Of a DNA stretch of 19,030 nucleotides, positions 6,464-14,837 are shown in pieces. The DNA comes from Firmicutes bacterium ZCTH02-B6 (GTDB taxonomy: Bacteria; Bacillota; Limnochordia; Limnochordales; ZCTH02-B6): the NCBI GenBank assembly GCA_002159155.1, contig LZRQ01000044.1, positions 1 through 19,030 of the forward strand, in the 5' to 3' direction. The first letter of the stretch is position 1, and each line of letters starts with the position of its first letter. The notes beneath the pieces are model-generated. The model had not been told where the DNA came from. It saw only the letters and a program-made list of their open reading frames with translations, and ran no database searches. Position numbers and translations under genes: made by a program.

Positions 6464-8152
6464 TTAGAACGCCGGTCCAATGCTGAAGTACGTCCGGCCC
6501 CCGCCCTCACCGATGCCGTAGTCAATGCGGATGATGCCGAGAGGGGTATCGAGCCGCACGCCGACGCCGTACCCCACCTTCAGATCGCTTAGGCTGATGG
6601 TGTCGCCCGCCATGAAGGCCCGGCCGGCGTCTGCAAACAGGACGCCCTGCACCGCGTCCGTGATGGGGAACCGGTACTCGGCGTTGAACACCACCATCCG
6701 GTCGCCGAGGAACGCACCGTAGTCGTACCCGCGTACCGTCTCCGCTCCGCCGACGCTAAAGCGCTCATGCGAGGGCAAGTCGTTGCCCGTGCCGTACATG
6801 GCCCGCAACGCCAGCGACTGGCCGCTGGAGCCCACTTTGATGTAGTGGCTCAAGTTGGCCTCGTACTTGGTAAACGCCGTGTCCCCGCCCAGGAAGCCGC
6901 CGGCGAACTCCGCGGATACCCCGGAGCGGATGCCCCGCATGGGCGAGAAGGGATGATCGGTCGTATCGGTGCGGGTGCTCAGGGTGAGGCTGCGGGTCGC
7001 ACCCGACTCGGCGCTGCCGCCCTCGGGCGTGCGCGTCCAGTTTTCCAGCTTGTAGCGGACAAACCCGCGGGTGTACTCGCCCAGCGGTCGCCCGACCGTC
7101 AGGTCGCCACCGACCTGGTGCAGGCTGTACTTGTCGCCCAGCGCCGTGATTTGCCGGGTCTGGTTATACAAGTTGAACCCAAAGGAGGTCGGCGTCCCAA
7201 AGAGGTACGGCTCATGGAAGCCAAGATCATAGGAGCTGCGGGTGCTGCCAAACTCCCAGCGCAAGTTGGCCCGCTGGCCGCGGCCGAGGAAGTTGTCGTC
7301 CCGCACCTCGACGTAGCCAATGAAACCGTCCTCAGAGGAGTAGCCGGCGCCAAAGGAAGCCAGACCCGTCTTGCGCTCCGCCACCTCGATGAGTACCCCA
7401 AGGGTGTCAGGATCGTCCATCTCGTAAAACTGGGCGCTCACGTTGTTGAAATAGCCCAGCATGTTGATGCGCTCGATGGTGCGCCGCACCTGGTCCCGGC
7501 GCAAAACGTCGCCGGGCTTAAACGTGATCTCCCTTTCGATGACGAAGTCGCGCGTCTTCTCGTGGCCCTCGACCTTGATCTCTCCGACGCGAGCCGCCCT
7601 CATCTCCAACGTGAGGACGCCTTCTGCCTCGTTTAGGTCGATGACGGCCGGCCGCAGATAAACCTCGTACTCCTGCAACGCCCGCTCCTGCACGCTGACC
7701 ATGCCGGATTCGAACGCCCGCTGGTTGAGCACTTCGCCCTCCCGGAGGCCGAGCCACTCCCGCACTACGTCGGCGGGCACCGCCTCGCTGCGGACGTCCA
7801 GTTGGTGGATGACGGGAAACTCGAACACCTGGATAACAACCTGCACCTCGTCGGAGCTTCCCGGCACGGGCTCAAGCCCCGCGCTCACGTCGAGGAAGTA
7901 GCCGAGCTCGTAAATGCTGAGCAGATCCTCGTTGGCGGCATCCACATCCAGCAATTCGCCCACCTGCATACGGGTGATGGCCTCCCGGATGACCGCCTCG
8001 TCGATGTGGTCGTTGCCCACGATGACGATATCGGCGATCCGCCACTGCGCCTGGCCGGACTGCTGGGCGGAAACCGACATCGGCGCCAGCGCTCCCGCCA
8101 CCACCAGCAGCAGGGCGGCCAAGGTCGCAAATACTTTCAGGCTGTGTCCCAT
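6464..8152 (-). CDS. bamA: BamA outer-membrane protein assembly factor
   Basis: BamA is the Omp85 insertase that folds beta-barrels into the outer membrane. The protein has 562 residues. A signal peptide ends near residue 29 (MSVSA). Three POTRA domains follow at about 37-112, 113-187 and 188-262, the last with the typical KVEGHEKTRDFVIEREI and GYFNNV motifs, against five in E. coli. The 16-strand barrel covers about 263-562 and carries the Omp85 VRGY motif at 473-476 (lid-loop VRGF/Y) and a C-terminal Phe (FSIGPAF). The start is ATG at 8150-8152, ten bases after AAGGAGG; the frame is open a further 43 codons upstream but those would cross the terminator and lack a signal. It is followed by ompH at 47 bases. 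No other Bam lipoprotein gene is seen in the window. Confidence 0.94.
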   Translation of the reverse strand: MGHSLKVFATLAALLLVVAGALAPMSVSAQQSGQAQWRIADIVIVGNDHIDEAVIREAITRMQVGELLDVDAANEDLLSIYELGYFLDVSAGLEPVPGSSDEVQVVIQVFEFPVIHQLDVRSEAVPADVVREWLGLREGEVLNQRAFESGMVSVQERALQEYEVYLRPAVIDLNEAEGVLTLEMRAARVGEIKVEGHEKTRDFVIEREITFKPGDVLRRDQVRRTIERINMLGYFNNVSAQFYEMDDPDTLGVLIEVAERKTGLASFGAGYSSEDGFIGYVEVRDDNFLGRGQRANLRWEFGSTRSSYDLGFHEPYLFGTPTSFGFNLYNQTRQITALGDKYSLHQVGGDLTVGRPLGEYTRGFVRYKLENWTRTPEGGSAESGATRSLTLSTRTDTTDHPFSPMRGIRSGVSAEFAGGFLGGDTAFTKYEANLSHYIKVGSSGQSLALRAMYGTGNDLPSHERFSVGGAETVRGYDYGAFLGDRMVVFNAEYRFPITDAVQGVLFADAGRAFMAGDTISLSDLKVGYGVGVRLDTPLGIIRIDYGIGEGGGRTYFSIGPAF

Positions 8153-8322
8153 GGAGCCACTGCCTCCTTCGGCTGTACCAAAAAAAGACCCCCTCCGGGG
8201 GCGAAACCTCCCGTGCAGGGCCGTTGCCTGCTGCACAGTTCGTTGCCCCGAGAGGGGAATCCTCCCCACGCCTAGGTGCAAATCACGTCAACTATGGCTC
8301 TGGCTGCCAGTCCGCCCCCGAC
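8153..8322 (-). promoter_or_regulatory. bamA leader with competing hairpins
   Basis: The 170-bp gap between the S55 gene and bamA has no gene but is densely structured on the transcribed strand. In order of transcription it holds a GGGGA/TCCCC hairpin (8254-8267) that shares bases with a CCCC/GGGG hairpin (8246-8257), so only one can form. A GTGCAG/CTGCAC hairpin follows (8213-8236), then the intrinsic terminator (8180-8201). A CGGG just before the terminator could pair with its CCCCG arm as an antiterminator. I found no good -10/-35 pair between terminator and bamA. Attenuation control of bamA is an inference. Confidence 0.45.
8180..8201 (-). terminator. intrinsic terminator 27 bases upstream of bamA
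   Basis: On the minus strand a CCCCC-GGA-GGGGG hairpin (8189-8201) is followed after two bases by seven T (8180-8186). It lies 121 bases after the S55 gene stop and ends 27 bases before the bamA ATG, only ten bases before its Shine-Dalgarno. It could end the flagellar/S55 transcript or act as an attenuator for bamA. Confidence 0.7.
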
Positions 8323-10428
8323 CTACGTCTCCGGTTCCGACTCGTCCTCCCCGGCTCCGCCCACCTCCGGCTCAGGCTCGGCAAAGACATCTTCGTCGTC
8401 CGCGCCGTCTTGGCTTCCGGTTTCAGGCCCCTCAGCCGGCTCGTCCTCGGCGGGTTGCTCGACCCCCGTAGGAGATGGTTCCTCTCCCAAGTCTTGATCC
8501 GGCGCCGGCTCCTCCGTCGACTCCTCTGCGCCGGCCGTGCGGTAGTCGGGCACAATCAGGAGCTCAAACGAGGTCGAGCCGAGAATGAAATAGTCGGTCG
8601 GAACGGACGCCACTACCCGCTCGGGCGGCTCATAGGCACCGGTCCAGCCGTAATGGCGGTCATCGTGGACACCGTCCTCCTCGGACTCTTCCCGAGGCAT
8701 CCCATCGTCCCCGTCGTCGTCCTCGTCGTCACCGTTCCCGGCCTCCTCGGACCGCGTCTCCCGGGACGAGTAAAATTCCACCACGACCTCGTTGTTGCGC
8801 TCCCGGCGGACAAATTCCTCGATGAGCCGGTCAAAGTCCTGGACATTTTCACCGAGCAGCTCTTCGGAGTCGTCCACATCCTCTTGGTCCTCATCGAGTG
8901 CGGACTCCTCACCCCAACCGCCGCCCCTGACCACAACGGTCACAGGGCCTGGGCTGGCGTCCTTGGGCACGGTCAGGATGAGCTCCTCCGTCATCGCCTC
9001 GCCCCGGAAAGGCCGCAGGCGCACTGTTACGCGCACCGATTCGCCGGGAATGACCTCCGTCGAGGACGGCGTCGCCTCCTCGATGCGCGCTGTCCAGCGG
9101 TGCTCCTCCACCTCGGCCACGACCTGGATGCGGCTGATGGTCACGGGCGTAAACCGGTTGTTGACCACCAGATCCACCGCTTCCAAGAACTCCAGCAGCG
9201 AAACCGCAGCCACATCCGACGCGCTGTACCACATGTTGTCCCGCACCAGCGGCCGCGGCATGCCTTCGCCGCGGATTTGAAACACGACCCGCGATGTGCC
9301 AGGGCCTAACCGGTCCAGGCTCCGGTCGAGGGCGGACAAGGCACCTGCCACGGCAAGTTCCACGAGAAGGCGATCATCGTGGACGACGCCAAACTCCAGG
9401 GTCCGGCTAATGCCCCTGTCCCGGTCGTGCACCGTGACGCTCACGGGGACCATATACGGCAACGGGCCAAGTTCTCCGGCGATGGCGGCGCCCCGGTCTT
9501 GCCGTATTGCCCCAATCGGCACGGTTGGGGAACCGATCTTGAACGGAATGCTCACCGACTGTACGACGTAGTGGACGTATGCCCCCGTCGTCAAGAAGTC
9601 AACCGACCCAAGGTTAGTGAAGGGATGACCAAAGGCGACGAACCGGTCATTGTCGATGTACGTCACGGTTCCTATTGCGGTAAGGCTCACGTCGCCCCGC
9701 ATGAGCTGGGCGCCCACTGCGCTGCCCGGCTCAAGGTGGACATGCTCGACCGCAACCGCCGCTCCGCCGGCCTGCAGCGGGACCAAGCTCAACGGCGCGA
9801 GCCTTTGCTGCAACCGGCTCAACGCCCGCGAGCTGAAACCGCTGGCCAGCACCGGTGTCTGCACCGGCACAAACACCCGCACATCGTCGGGCAGCGCCGC
9901 AGCCAGCTCCTTCGCCTCGGCCCAGCTGTGCGCAAGCACCGCGGCCCGCGGTACGCCATCCCCCGATGCCGGCTTTTGCCCGCGGGCTTCCTGCACGGAA
10001 CTCGCGTCGGGCCTGTTGCCGGGGTCCATTAACTCCATCACGGCCAGCATGTCCCCGATGGGCGTCACCATGCCGATCCGGTGGTCGGCAAAATCATAAG
10101 CGTAGCCGATGGCACCGACCAGTTGGTCCCCGATATAGACGGGGCTGCCGCTCATGCCCGCGGCGATGCCCCCGGTGCGATCGATGACGTCGCCGCTGAC
10201 GCGGATCAAAAGCAAATCACCTGACGGTCCCGCCTGGGGCAGCACCCCGAGGAACTCCACCTCAAAGGTTTCGATCTCGGTGCCGCGCACCACCGTCTTG
10301 GCGGTCCCCCGCATCCCGGGTTCCAACGCCTCAATAGAAAAAAAACGCGCCTCGGCGGCGGTCCCCAGTATGGCCGCCATCACCCAGGCCAACAGCCCGC
10401 TCAACAGTATCCGGCGCAATCCAGTCAT
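8323..10428 (-). CDS. secreted SpoIVB-type (S55) serine peptidase-domain protein with acidic C-terminus
   Basis: Large exported protein of 701 residues, precise role unknown. A signal peptide covers about 1-27 (ending GTAAEA). The conserved S55 motifs are GGIAAGMSGSPVYIGDQLVGAIGYA with nucleophile candidate S93, and later GTVTYIDNDRFVAFGHPF with H268. In SpoIVB proper, as I recall it, the His motif comes before the Ser motif and a PDZ domain precedes both; here the order is reversed and no PDZ is evident. It therefore belongs to the wider S55-domain group of diderm bacteria, not to spoIVB. Beta-rich regions follow to about 505. Asp/Glu-rich, low-complexity blocks occupy about 510-592 and 634-701, around a short beta segment (606-630). 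The start is ATG at 10426-10428 with AGGG six bases before it; an upstream GTG at 10446 has no good ribosome site. It lies 32 bases after flgJ and ahead of the bamA leader. Confidence 0.8.
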   Translation of the reverse strand: MTGLRRILLSGLLAWVMAAILGTAAEARFFSIEALEPGMRGTAKTVVRGTEIETFEVEFLGVLPQAGPSGDLLLIRVSGDVIDRTGGIAAGMSGSPVYIGDQLVGAIGYAYDFADHRIGMVTPIGDMLAVMELMDPGNRPDASSVQEARGQKPASGDGVPRAAVLAHSWAEAKELAAALPDDVRVFVPVQTPVLASGFSSRALSRLQQRLAPLSLVPLQAGGAAVAVEHVHLEPGSAVGAQLMRGDVSLTAIGTVTYIDNDRFVAFGHPFTNLGSVDFLTTGAYVHYVVQSVSIPFKIGSPTVPIGAIRQDRGAAIAGELGPLPYMVPVSVTVHDRDRGISRTLEFGVVHDDRLLVELAVAGALSALDRSLDRLGPGTSRVVFQIRGEGMPRPLVRDNMWYSASDVAAVSLLEFLEAVDLVVNNRFTPVTISRIQVVAEVEEHRWTARIEEATPSSTEVIPGESVRVTVRLRPFRGEAMTEELILTVPKDASPGPVTVVVRGGGWGEESALDEDQEDVDDSEELLGENVQDFDRLIEEFVRRERNNEVVVEFYSSRETRSEEAGNGDDEDDDGDDGMPREESEEDGVHDDRHYGWTGAYEPPERVVASVPTDYFILGSTSFELLIVPDYRTAGAEESTEEPAPDQDLGEEPSPTGVEQPAEDEPAEGPETGSQDGADDEDVFAEPEPEVGGAGEDESEPET

Positions 10429-10460
10429 CCCTTTCCCTGGCAACACCCGCCATCAATAGC

Positions 10461-11039
10461 CTACATATTTTTCCCGCTCCCCCGCGTTGTCCTTCCGTGG
10501 GCGTCCTCGTTAATGTAGCGGGACATTTGCTCGTATACCATGTCCGCCAACCCCAAGGTCCCTGCGGCGGCCATCGCCCGGGCCCGCTCCTGGTCCAGCA
10601 TCTCCTCAAAGAGCTCCACGCCCGGCCCGTCCAGCATGCCGGTCTTCATGACCGTGCGGCGCATGCCCCGCCACAGCTGCTCCAAAAAGAGGGCCTCCAG
10701 CTGCTCCGCGGCCCAGCGCAAGCGTGCCGCTTCGCCGGCGCTAACCGGCGGTTCCTCCCAGCCGGGAGTGAAGGCAAGACCAGTGCTGCCCGCCGCCCGG
10801 ACCGCGCTCGCCCGCCCCGCATTCGTCCGAGACGATAGCTCGGCGCGGAAACTGGACGCGTCGCCCTTCTGCGTCGCCGGACGGCCGGCTGTTGCAATCC
10901 CGGCGGCGTGGCTCTCGCCGTGGCTCTCGGCGACGCTCACCCGCAAAGCCGCGCCCGGCCCGCCGGCCCTGAGCGCACCGTCGCTCTGTTTCTGACTCGT
11001 GGCGCCTCCCGTGACGAGTCCCATCAGCGCCCGGATCAT
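10461..11039 (-). CDS. flgJ: FlgJ-type rod-binding protein (no muramidase domain)
   Basis: FlgJ's N-terminal domain caps the growing flagellar rod in the periplasm. The protein has 192 residues. The first 95 or so are low-complexity and Ala/Ser/Gly-rich with no recognisable fold. The rod-binding domain fills about 100-180 (AEQLEALFLEQLWRGMRRTV, then MLDGPGVELFEEMLDQERA and GLADMVYEQMSRYI), matching the FlgJ core including its helix-turn-helix arrangement. The C-terminal glucosaminidase of enterobacterial FlgJ is absent, as in many other bacteria. The ATG at 11037-11039 has GAGGAG nine bases upstream. It lies 45 bases after flgI, the usual flgI-flgJ order, and is the last clear flagellar gene of the block. 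Confidence 0.88.
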   Translation of the reverse strand: MIRALMGLVTGGATSQKQSDGALRAGGPGAALRVSVAESHGESHAAGIATAGRPATQKGDASSFRAELSSRTNAGRASAVRAAGSTGLAFTPGWEEPPVSAGEAARLRWAAEQLEALFLEQLWRGMRRTVMKTGMLDGPGVELFEEMLDQERARAMAAAGTLGLADMVYEQMSRYINEDAHGRTTRGSGKNM

Positions 11040-11084
11040 CCGCCCTCACTCCTCAGAATCGGTTCGCCGGCGGCCGTCCGCTGG

Positions 11085-12278
11085 CTACAAAATCTCGAGC
11101 TGTGCGTACAGCGCCCCGGCCGCCTTCATGGCCTGGAGAATGGCGATGATGTCCCGGGGCGTCGCCCCGATGGCATTGAGCGCGTTGACGACGTCTTCGA
11201 CGCTCGCGCCGCTTTCGAGCACCACGGTTCGGGCACGCTCTTCCTCAACCGCCACGGTCGTCTGCTCGACCACCACGGCCTCGGAGCTCTCCTCGCCTGG
11301 CAAGGCGACCAACGGCTGCGTCTCCACCCTCACCCGCAGGCTCCCGTGGGCGATGGCCACCGTCGCGACCCGCGCCCGGTGACCCATGACGATGGTACCG
11401 GTACGTTCATTGATGACGACCTTGGCCACCGCGTCGGGCGTCACCGGCAGCTCCTCCACCGCCGCGATGAACTCTACCACCCGTCCCGCAAAGGCCGGAG
11501 GAATCTGAAGGCGAATGGCGCTCCTGTCCACTGCCTGCGCGGTGATGGGGGTAAAGACCTGGTTGATCACGTCAGCCACCCGTGCCGCGGTGGTGAAATC
11601 CGGCTGCGTCAGCAAAAGGGTAAGGTAGTTGCCATCCTGCACAACGGTGGTCGGAACGAAGCGCTCGACGATGGCGCCGCCCGGGATCGTTCCGACCGCC
11701 GCGTGGTTGCGCTGGGTCTGACTGCCGCCCGAGCGAACGTTGAAGCCGCCGATGGAGACCGGGCCCTGCGCAACAGCATACACCTGCCCGTCGGCGGCCT
11801 GTAGAGGCGTCTGCAGCAGGAAACCGCCTTGGAGGCTGCGGGCGTCGCCGATAGAAGAGACTGTCACGTCAATGCGGTCGCCCGGGCGCACAAACGCCGG
11901 CAGGTCGGCGGTGACCATGACGGCGGCCACATTGCGCAGCCGCAGGGCGTCCCGGTCCACCGTAATGCCAAACCGTTCCAGCATGTTGGCCACCATCTGG
12001 ACGCTGGCCTGACTGCCTCGGCCGTCGCCGGTGCCCTCAAGGCCTATGACGAGTCCCATGCCGTACAACTGGTTGTCGCGCACGCCGTCAAAGCGGGCGA
12101 TGTCCTTGATCCTCACGGTCGGCTGGTTGACCGATTCGGCCGAAACGGTCACGGCTGGCCGCAAGCCTTCGGCCGCCTGCCCATAGACAGGCGCCAGCGC
12201 CGCGCCCAGCACGGCCAATCCCGCCAGCGTTGCACAAAGGAAGAGGTACAGCACGCTTCCCCGCGTCCTCACATCCAT
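11085..12278 (-). CDS. flgI: FlgI flagellar P-ring protein
   Basis: FlgI polymerises around the rod in the periplasm to form the P-ring bushing at the peptidoglycan layer. The 397 residues compare with about 365 in E. coli. A signal peptide spans about 1-34 (ending PVYGQA). A roughly 20-residue extra segment precedes the family start RIKDIARFDGVRDNQLYGMGLVIGLEGTGDG. Other conserved blocks are RNVAAVMVTADLPAF, PGDRIDVTVSSIGDARSLQGG and GGFNV. The C-terminal half ends in VEDVVNALNAIGATPRDIIAILQAMKAAGALYAQLEIL, diagnostic of FlgI. ATG at 12276-12278 lies only two bases after GGAGGG. The GTG two codons on (12270-12272) has ideal spacing and could be the true start. A P-ring is expected only where an outer membrane exists. 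It follows flgH by 89 bases. Confidence 0.95.
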   Translation of the reverse strand: MDVRTRGSVLYLFLCATLAGLAVLGAALAPVYGQAAEGLRPAVTVSAESVNQPTVRIKDIARFDGVRDNQLYGMGLVIGLEGTGDGRGSQASVQMVANMLERFGITVDRDALRLRNVAAVMVTADLPAFVRPGDRIDVTVSSIGDARSLQGGFLLQTPLQAADGQVYAVAQGPVSIGGFNVRSGGSQTQRNHAAVGTIPGGAIVERFVPTTVVQDGNYLTLLLTQPDFTTAARVADVINQVFTPITAQAVDRSAIRLQIPPAFAGRVVEFIAAVEELPVTPDAVAKVVINERTGTIVMGHRARVATVAIAHGSLRVRVETQPLVALPGEESSEAVVVEQTTVAVEEERARTVVLESGASVEDVVNALNAIGATPRDIIAILQAMKAAGALYAQLEIL

Positions 12279-12367
12279 GCCCTCCTTGCCTCGCCCCCGC
12301 GTGCGCCCGGCACTGGACGTTCCGCCACGCCTCGCCGGCTGGCCACAAAACCGATGCCAACGGCAGA

Positions 12368-12967
12368 TCAGAACAACCAGTTGAAGAGACGTGTCAGCAG
12401 CCCTGGCTCTTGCTTGTCGCCGATGGTACCGGCGCCGTGGTAGCTGATGGTGGCGTCGGCGACGTAGGTGGACAGCACCGTATTGTCCGGGGCGATGTCC
12501 TGGGGCCGAATCGTGCCGCTGACCACGATCACCTGTTCCTCATCGTTGACGATGATGGTCTGGCGCCCCTCGATGACCAGATTGCCATTGGGCAGCACCT
12601 CCACCACCTTCGCGGTCATGCGGGCGTTGAGACTTCCTCCCCGCGTCGTGCTGCCACCGGCGCGAAAATTGTCGTTACCGCTCAACCCAAATCCGGGCAC
12701 GATCGGCACGGAGTTCCACAAGACAGGCCCAAAATTCACCGACGTGTCCTGTCCAGTCTGGGTCTGTGCGGTGCTGGTGGCCTGGGTCCGTTCCACGATG
12801 ATGATCGTGACGAGATCCCCGACCTGCCGGGCCTTGTTGTCCGCATAGAGGCTGCCCGCCCCCGTCCAAAGGGAGCTGGCCGCCGCCGGCCAGGCCGCCG
12901 CTGCTCCCAAAGCAACCGCGGCTACCAAGACCATAAGGCGGTTGAATCGCCGCCACCTGAGAGCCAT
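12368..12967 (-). CDS. flgH: FlgH flagellar L-ring protein, without a lipobox cysteine
   Basis: FlgH forms the L-ring in the outer membrane, through which the rod passes. The 199 residues match the family apart from the N-terminus. A signal peptide covers about 10-30 (LMVLVAAVALGAAAAW, then PAAAS), but no cysteine is present anywhere, whereas E. coli FlgH is a lipoprotein. The core is clear: SLWTGAGSLYADNKARQVGDLVTIII, ARMTAKVVEVLPNGNLVIEGRQ, and IVVSGTIRPQDIAPDNTVLSTYVADATISYHGAG. The C-terminus ends LTRLFNWLF. The ATG at 12965-12967 has AGGGGG nine bases upstream. It lies 33 bases after flgA and 89 before flgI, the standard flgA-flgH-flgI order. The missing Cys means either a non-lipidated L-ring protein or a different anchoring mode. 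Confidence 0.94.
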   Translation of the reverse strand: MALRWRRFNRLMVLVAAVALGAAAAWPAAASSLWTGAGSLYADNKARQVGDLVTIIIVERTQATSTAQTQTGQDTSVNFGPVLWNSVPIVPGFGLSGNDNFRAGGSTTRGGSLNARMTAKVVEVLPNGNLVIEGRQTIIVNDEEQVIVVSGTIRPQDIAPDNTVLSTYVADATISYHGAGTIGDKQEPGLLTRLFNWLF

Positions 12968-13000
12968 GCCGTTATTCCCCCTCTCAGGACTCCCGGCCCG

Positions 13001-14002
13001 TCAAGGGACGAGAGCCTCCACCGCGTCGACGTCCACGACGCGCGCCAGGAGCACGTACCCGGAAACGCTGTTTTGCACGCGCACGACCTCACCCAGGCGG
13101 CCGTCCTCCAACGCGACCCCCGGGGCGCTGACCCAAACGGGCCCGGCTTGGGCCGCGATTGTCACGGCCCTGCCTTTCCACACGAGCGGCACGCGCTCCA
13201 CCGTGCCCCCAGCGAGCACCGTCCCGGGCGACAGAGGCCGGATGGCTCGCCAACCGGCCGGATCCTCCGAGGCCGGGACGAGCCCGCGCGGAACCGAGGT
13301 GAACTCCCGCGTCTCAAGGGCGACCGAGTTCGTGTCCAACACCTGGTGGCGAACGACGGGCGTTTGCACCACCCACACCTCGGCCAGCCACCGCGTGTCG
13401 CAGCGAACGGTGATGGTCCGCTGGGGAATGCCATTCACACTGGCAACCACGGTGACGATGATCGGGCCCGGAGGGCTGCCGCTGACACGTTCAGCAGACA
13501 CTTGCACTCGGCCGTCCACCAGCGTCAGCCCATCGGGAATCGGGCACGCAAACGCGAGGGAACCGCCGCCCAGCTCCTGGAGCCAACGGTCCGCATTGGC
13601 GCGCACGGCAGCTTCGGCGATGGCCGCCAGTTCTTGGCCGCCGATGGTTTGAGCCCGAGTCAAAACTTGAAACCGGGAGTCGGGAGCGTCGATGTGGATC
13701 AGCCGCTCGGGAAAACCGGCCTGGCGCAAACGCACCCGCATGGTGCCAACGTTCAACTCGCGCCCGTAGCCGGGCAAGGCTGCCCGGCCGACAGACAACC
13801 CGGCCAGCTGCTCCCGCAGCTGCGGGTCATCGGTTTCGACGGCGGCGATCTCGCCCAGCAAGATCTCGGGTCCGGTGACGGACGGCTGCGGGTGGATCCG
13901 CACCACCGCCAGCCAGTCCCCGTCCCCGGGCGCGGCGGCGGCCGGCTGGACGCCGGCCGCCCAGCACGCCATCGCGATCAGCGCCGCCACGAGGATACGC
14001 AT
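13001..14002 (-). CDS. flgA: FlgA P-ring assembly chaperone
   Basis: FlgA is a periplasmic chaperone needed to assemble FlgI into the P-ring. The 333 residues exceed the 219 of E. coli, through a longer N-terminal half. The signal peptide is about 1-24 (ending PAAAA). The first mature segment (about 30-160) includes ILLGEIAAVE and a second SAF-like unit. The C-terminal chaperone domain (about 190-333) carries the SAF-type segment RHQVLDTNSVALETREFTSV, then IRPLSPGTVL and the terminal GEVVRVQNSVSGYVLLARVV, the strongest family block. The ATG at 14000-14002 lies ten bases after AAGGAA. It is 15 bases after flgG and 33 before flgH. Confidence 0.9.
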   Translation of the reverse strand: MRILVAALIAMACWAAGVQPAAAAPGDGDWLAVVRIHPQPSVTGPEILLGEIAAVETDDPQLREQLAGLSVGRAALPGYGRELNVGTMRVRLRQAGFPERLIHIDAPDSRFQVLTRAQTIGGQELAAIAEAAVRANADRWLQELGGGSLAFACPIPDGLTLVDGRVQVSAERVSGSPPGPIIVTVVASVNGIPQRTITVRCDTRWLAEVWVVQTPVVRHQVLDTNSVALETREFTSVPRGLVPASEDPAGWRAIRPLSPGTVLAGGTVERVPLVWKGRAVTIAAQAGPVWVSAPGVALEDGRLGEVVRVQNSVSGYVLLARVVDVDAVEALVP

Positions 14003-14017
14003 CAGGCCATGCTTCCT

Positions 14018-14806
14018 TTACCGACGCAGATTGTTGGCGGTCTGCAGCATATCATCGGACGCCTGGATCGCCTTGCTGTTGGACTCATAGGCCCGCTGGG
14101 AAATGATCATGTTGACCATTTCCTCGACGACCTGGACGTTAGAGAACTCCAGGAAGCCTTGCGCGAGGATGCCAAAACCGTCCAGGCCCGGCGTGCCGAT
14201 GATCGGCGGCCCGCTGGCCGCGGTGGCAATGAAGAGGTTGCGCCCAAAGCTGCTCAAACCCGCGGGGTTGACGAACCGCGCCAACTCGATCTGCCCGATA
14301 TTCTGCGGCTCATCTTCACCGGTGAGCAACACCGAGACGGTACCGTCGCTGCCGATGGTGATCTCGACCGCATCCTCCGGCACGATGATCTCGGGCTCCA
14401 GGGGGAAGCCGTCGGACGTGACGATGCGGCCCTCTGCGTCCTTCTTGAACGCGCCGTCCCTCGTGTACGCGATGGTCCCGTCGGGCAAAAGAATCTGGAA
14501 GAAGCCCTGGCCCTCAATCACGATGTCCAGCGGGTTGTCGGTCTGCTTAAACGTGCCCTGCGTAAAGATCTTTTGCGTCGCCACCGGGCGCACGCCGTGA
14601 CCGATCTGCATACCCGTGGGAATCTGGGCGCCCTGCGTCGACGGCGTGCCGGCGAAACGCAACGTCTGATACAGCAAGTCTTGGAAGTCGACACGGCTTC
14701 GCTTGAAACCGGAGGTGTTGACGTTGGCCAGGTTGTTGGAGATCGTATCGATGTTAAACTGCTGGGCCGACATGCCCGACGCGGCTGTCCACAGGGACCG
14801 CATCAT
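14018..14806 (-). CDS. flgG: FlgG distal rod protein
   Basis: FlgG builds the distal rod, the part of the shaft that crosses the P- and L-rings. The 262 residues are exactly the usual length. The N-terminal rod motif SNNLANVNTSGFKRSRVDFQ is at about 23-42. The hook-basal core is PLDIVIEGQGFFQILLPDGT and FTRDGAFKKDAEG-like YTRDGAFKKDAEG. The C-terminal helix QRAYESNSKAIQASDDMLQT completes the D0 domain. The ATG at 14804-14806 follows GGAGGG by eight bases. It lies 31 bases after the paralogue flgF, in the same pairing as flhO-flhP of Bacillus, and 15 before flgA. The FlgG label is preferred over FlgF because of its length and its position just before the ring genes. Confidence 0.93.
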   Translation of the reverse strand: MMRSLWTAASGMSAQQFNIDTISNNLANVNTSGFKRSRVDFQDLLYQTLRFAGTPSTQGAQIPTGMQIGHGVRPVATQKIFTQGTFKQTDNPLDIVIEGQGFFQILLPDGTIAYTRDGAFKKDAEGRIVTSDGFPLEPEIIVPEDAVEITIGSDGTVSVLLTGEDEPQNIGQIELARFVNPAGLSSFGRNLFIATAASGPPIIGTPGLDGFGILAQGFLEFSNVQVVEEMVNMIISQRAYESNSKAIQASDDMLQTANNLRR

Positions 14807-14837
14807 CCCTCTATCCCTCCGTTTCCTTCGTCTCTAG

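Noticed and set aside
6767..7636. Plus-strand frame of 289 codons inside bamA
   Set aside because: It lies entirely within the BamA barrel and POTRA coding region on the other strand and has no recognisable features.
8153..8281. Longer BamA start giving 605 residues
   Set aside because: The extra 43 residues would be translated from the terminator hairpin region and lack a signal peptide; the ATG at 8152 has AAGGAGG and a good signal peptide.
8323..10428. Identification of the S55 protein as the sporulation protease SpoIVB
   Set aside because: There is no PDZ domain, the His and Ser motifs are in the opposite order, and it is much longer; only the S55 motifs are shared.
12279..12367. Extra small gene in the flgH-flgI gap
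   Set aside because: The only frame is an out-of-register continuation into flgI with low-complexity translation and no ribosome site.
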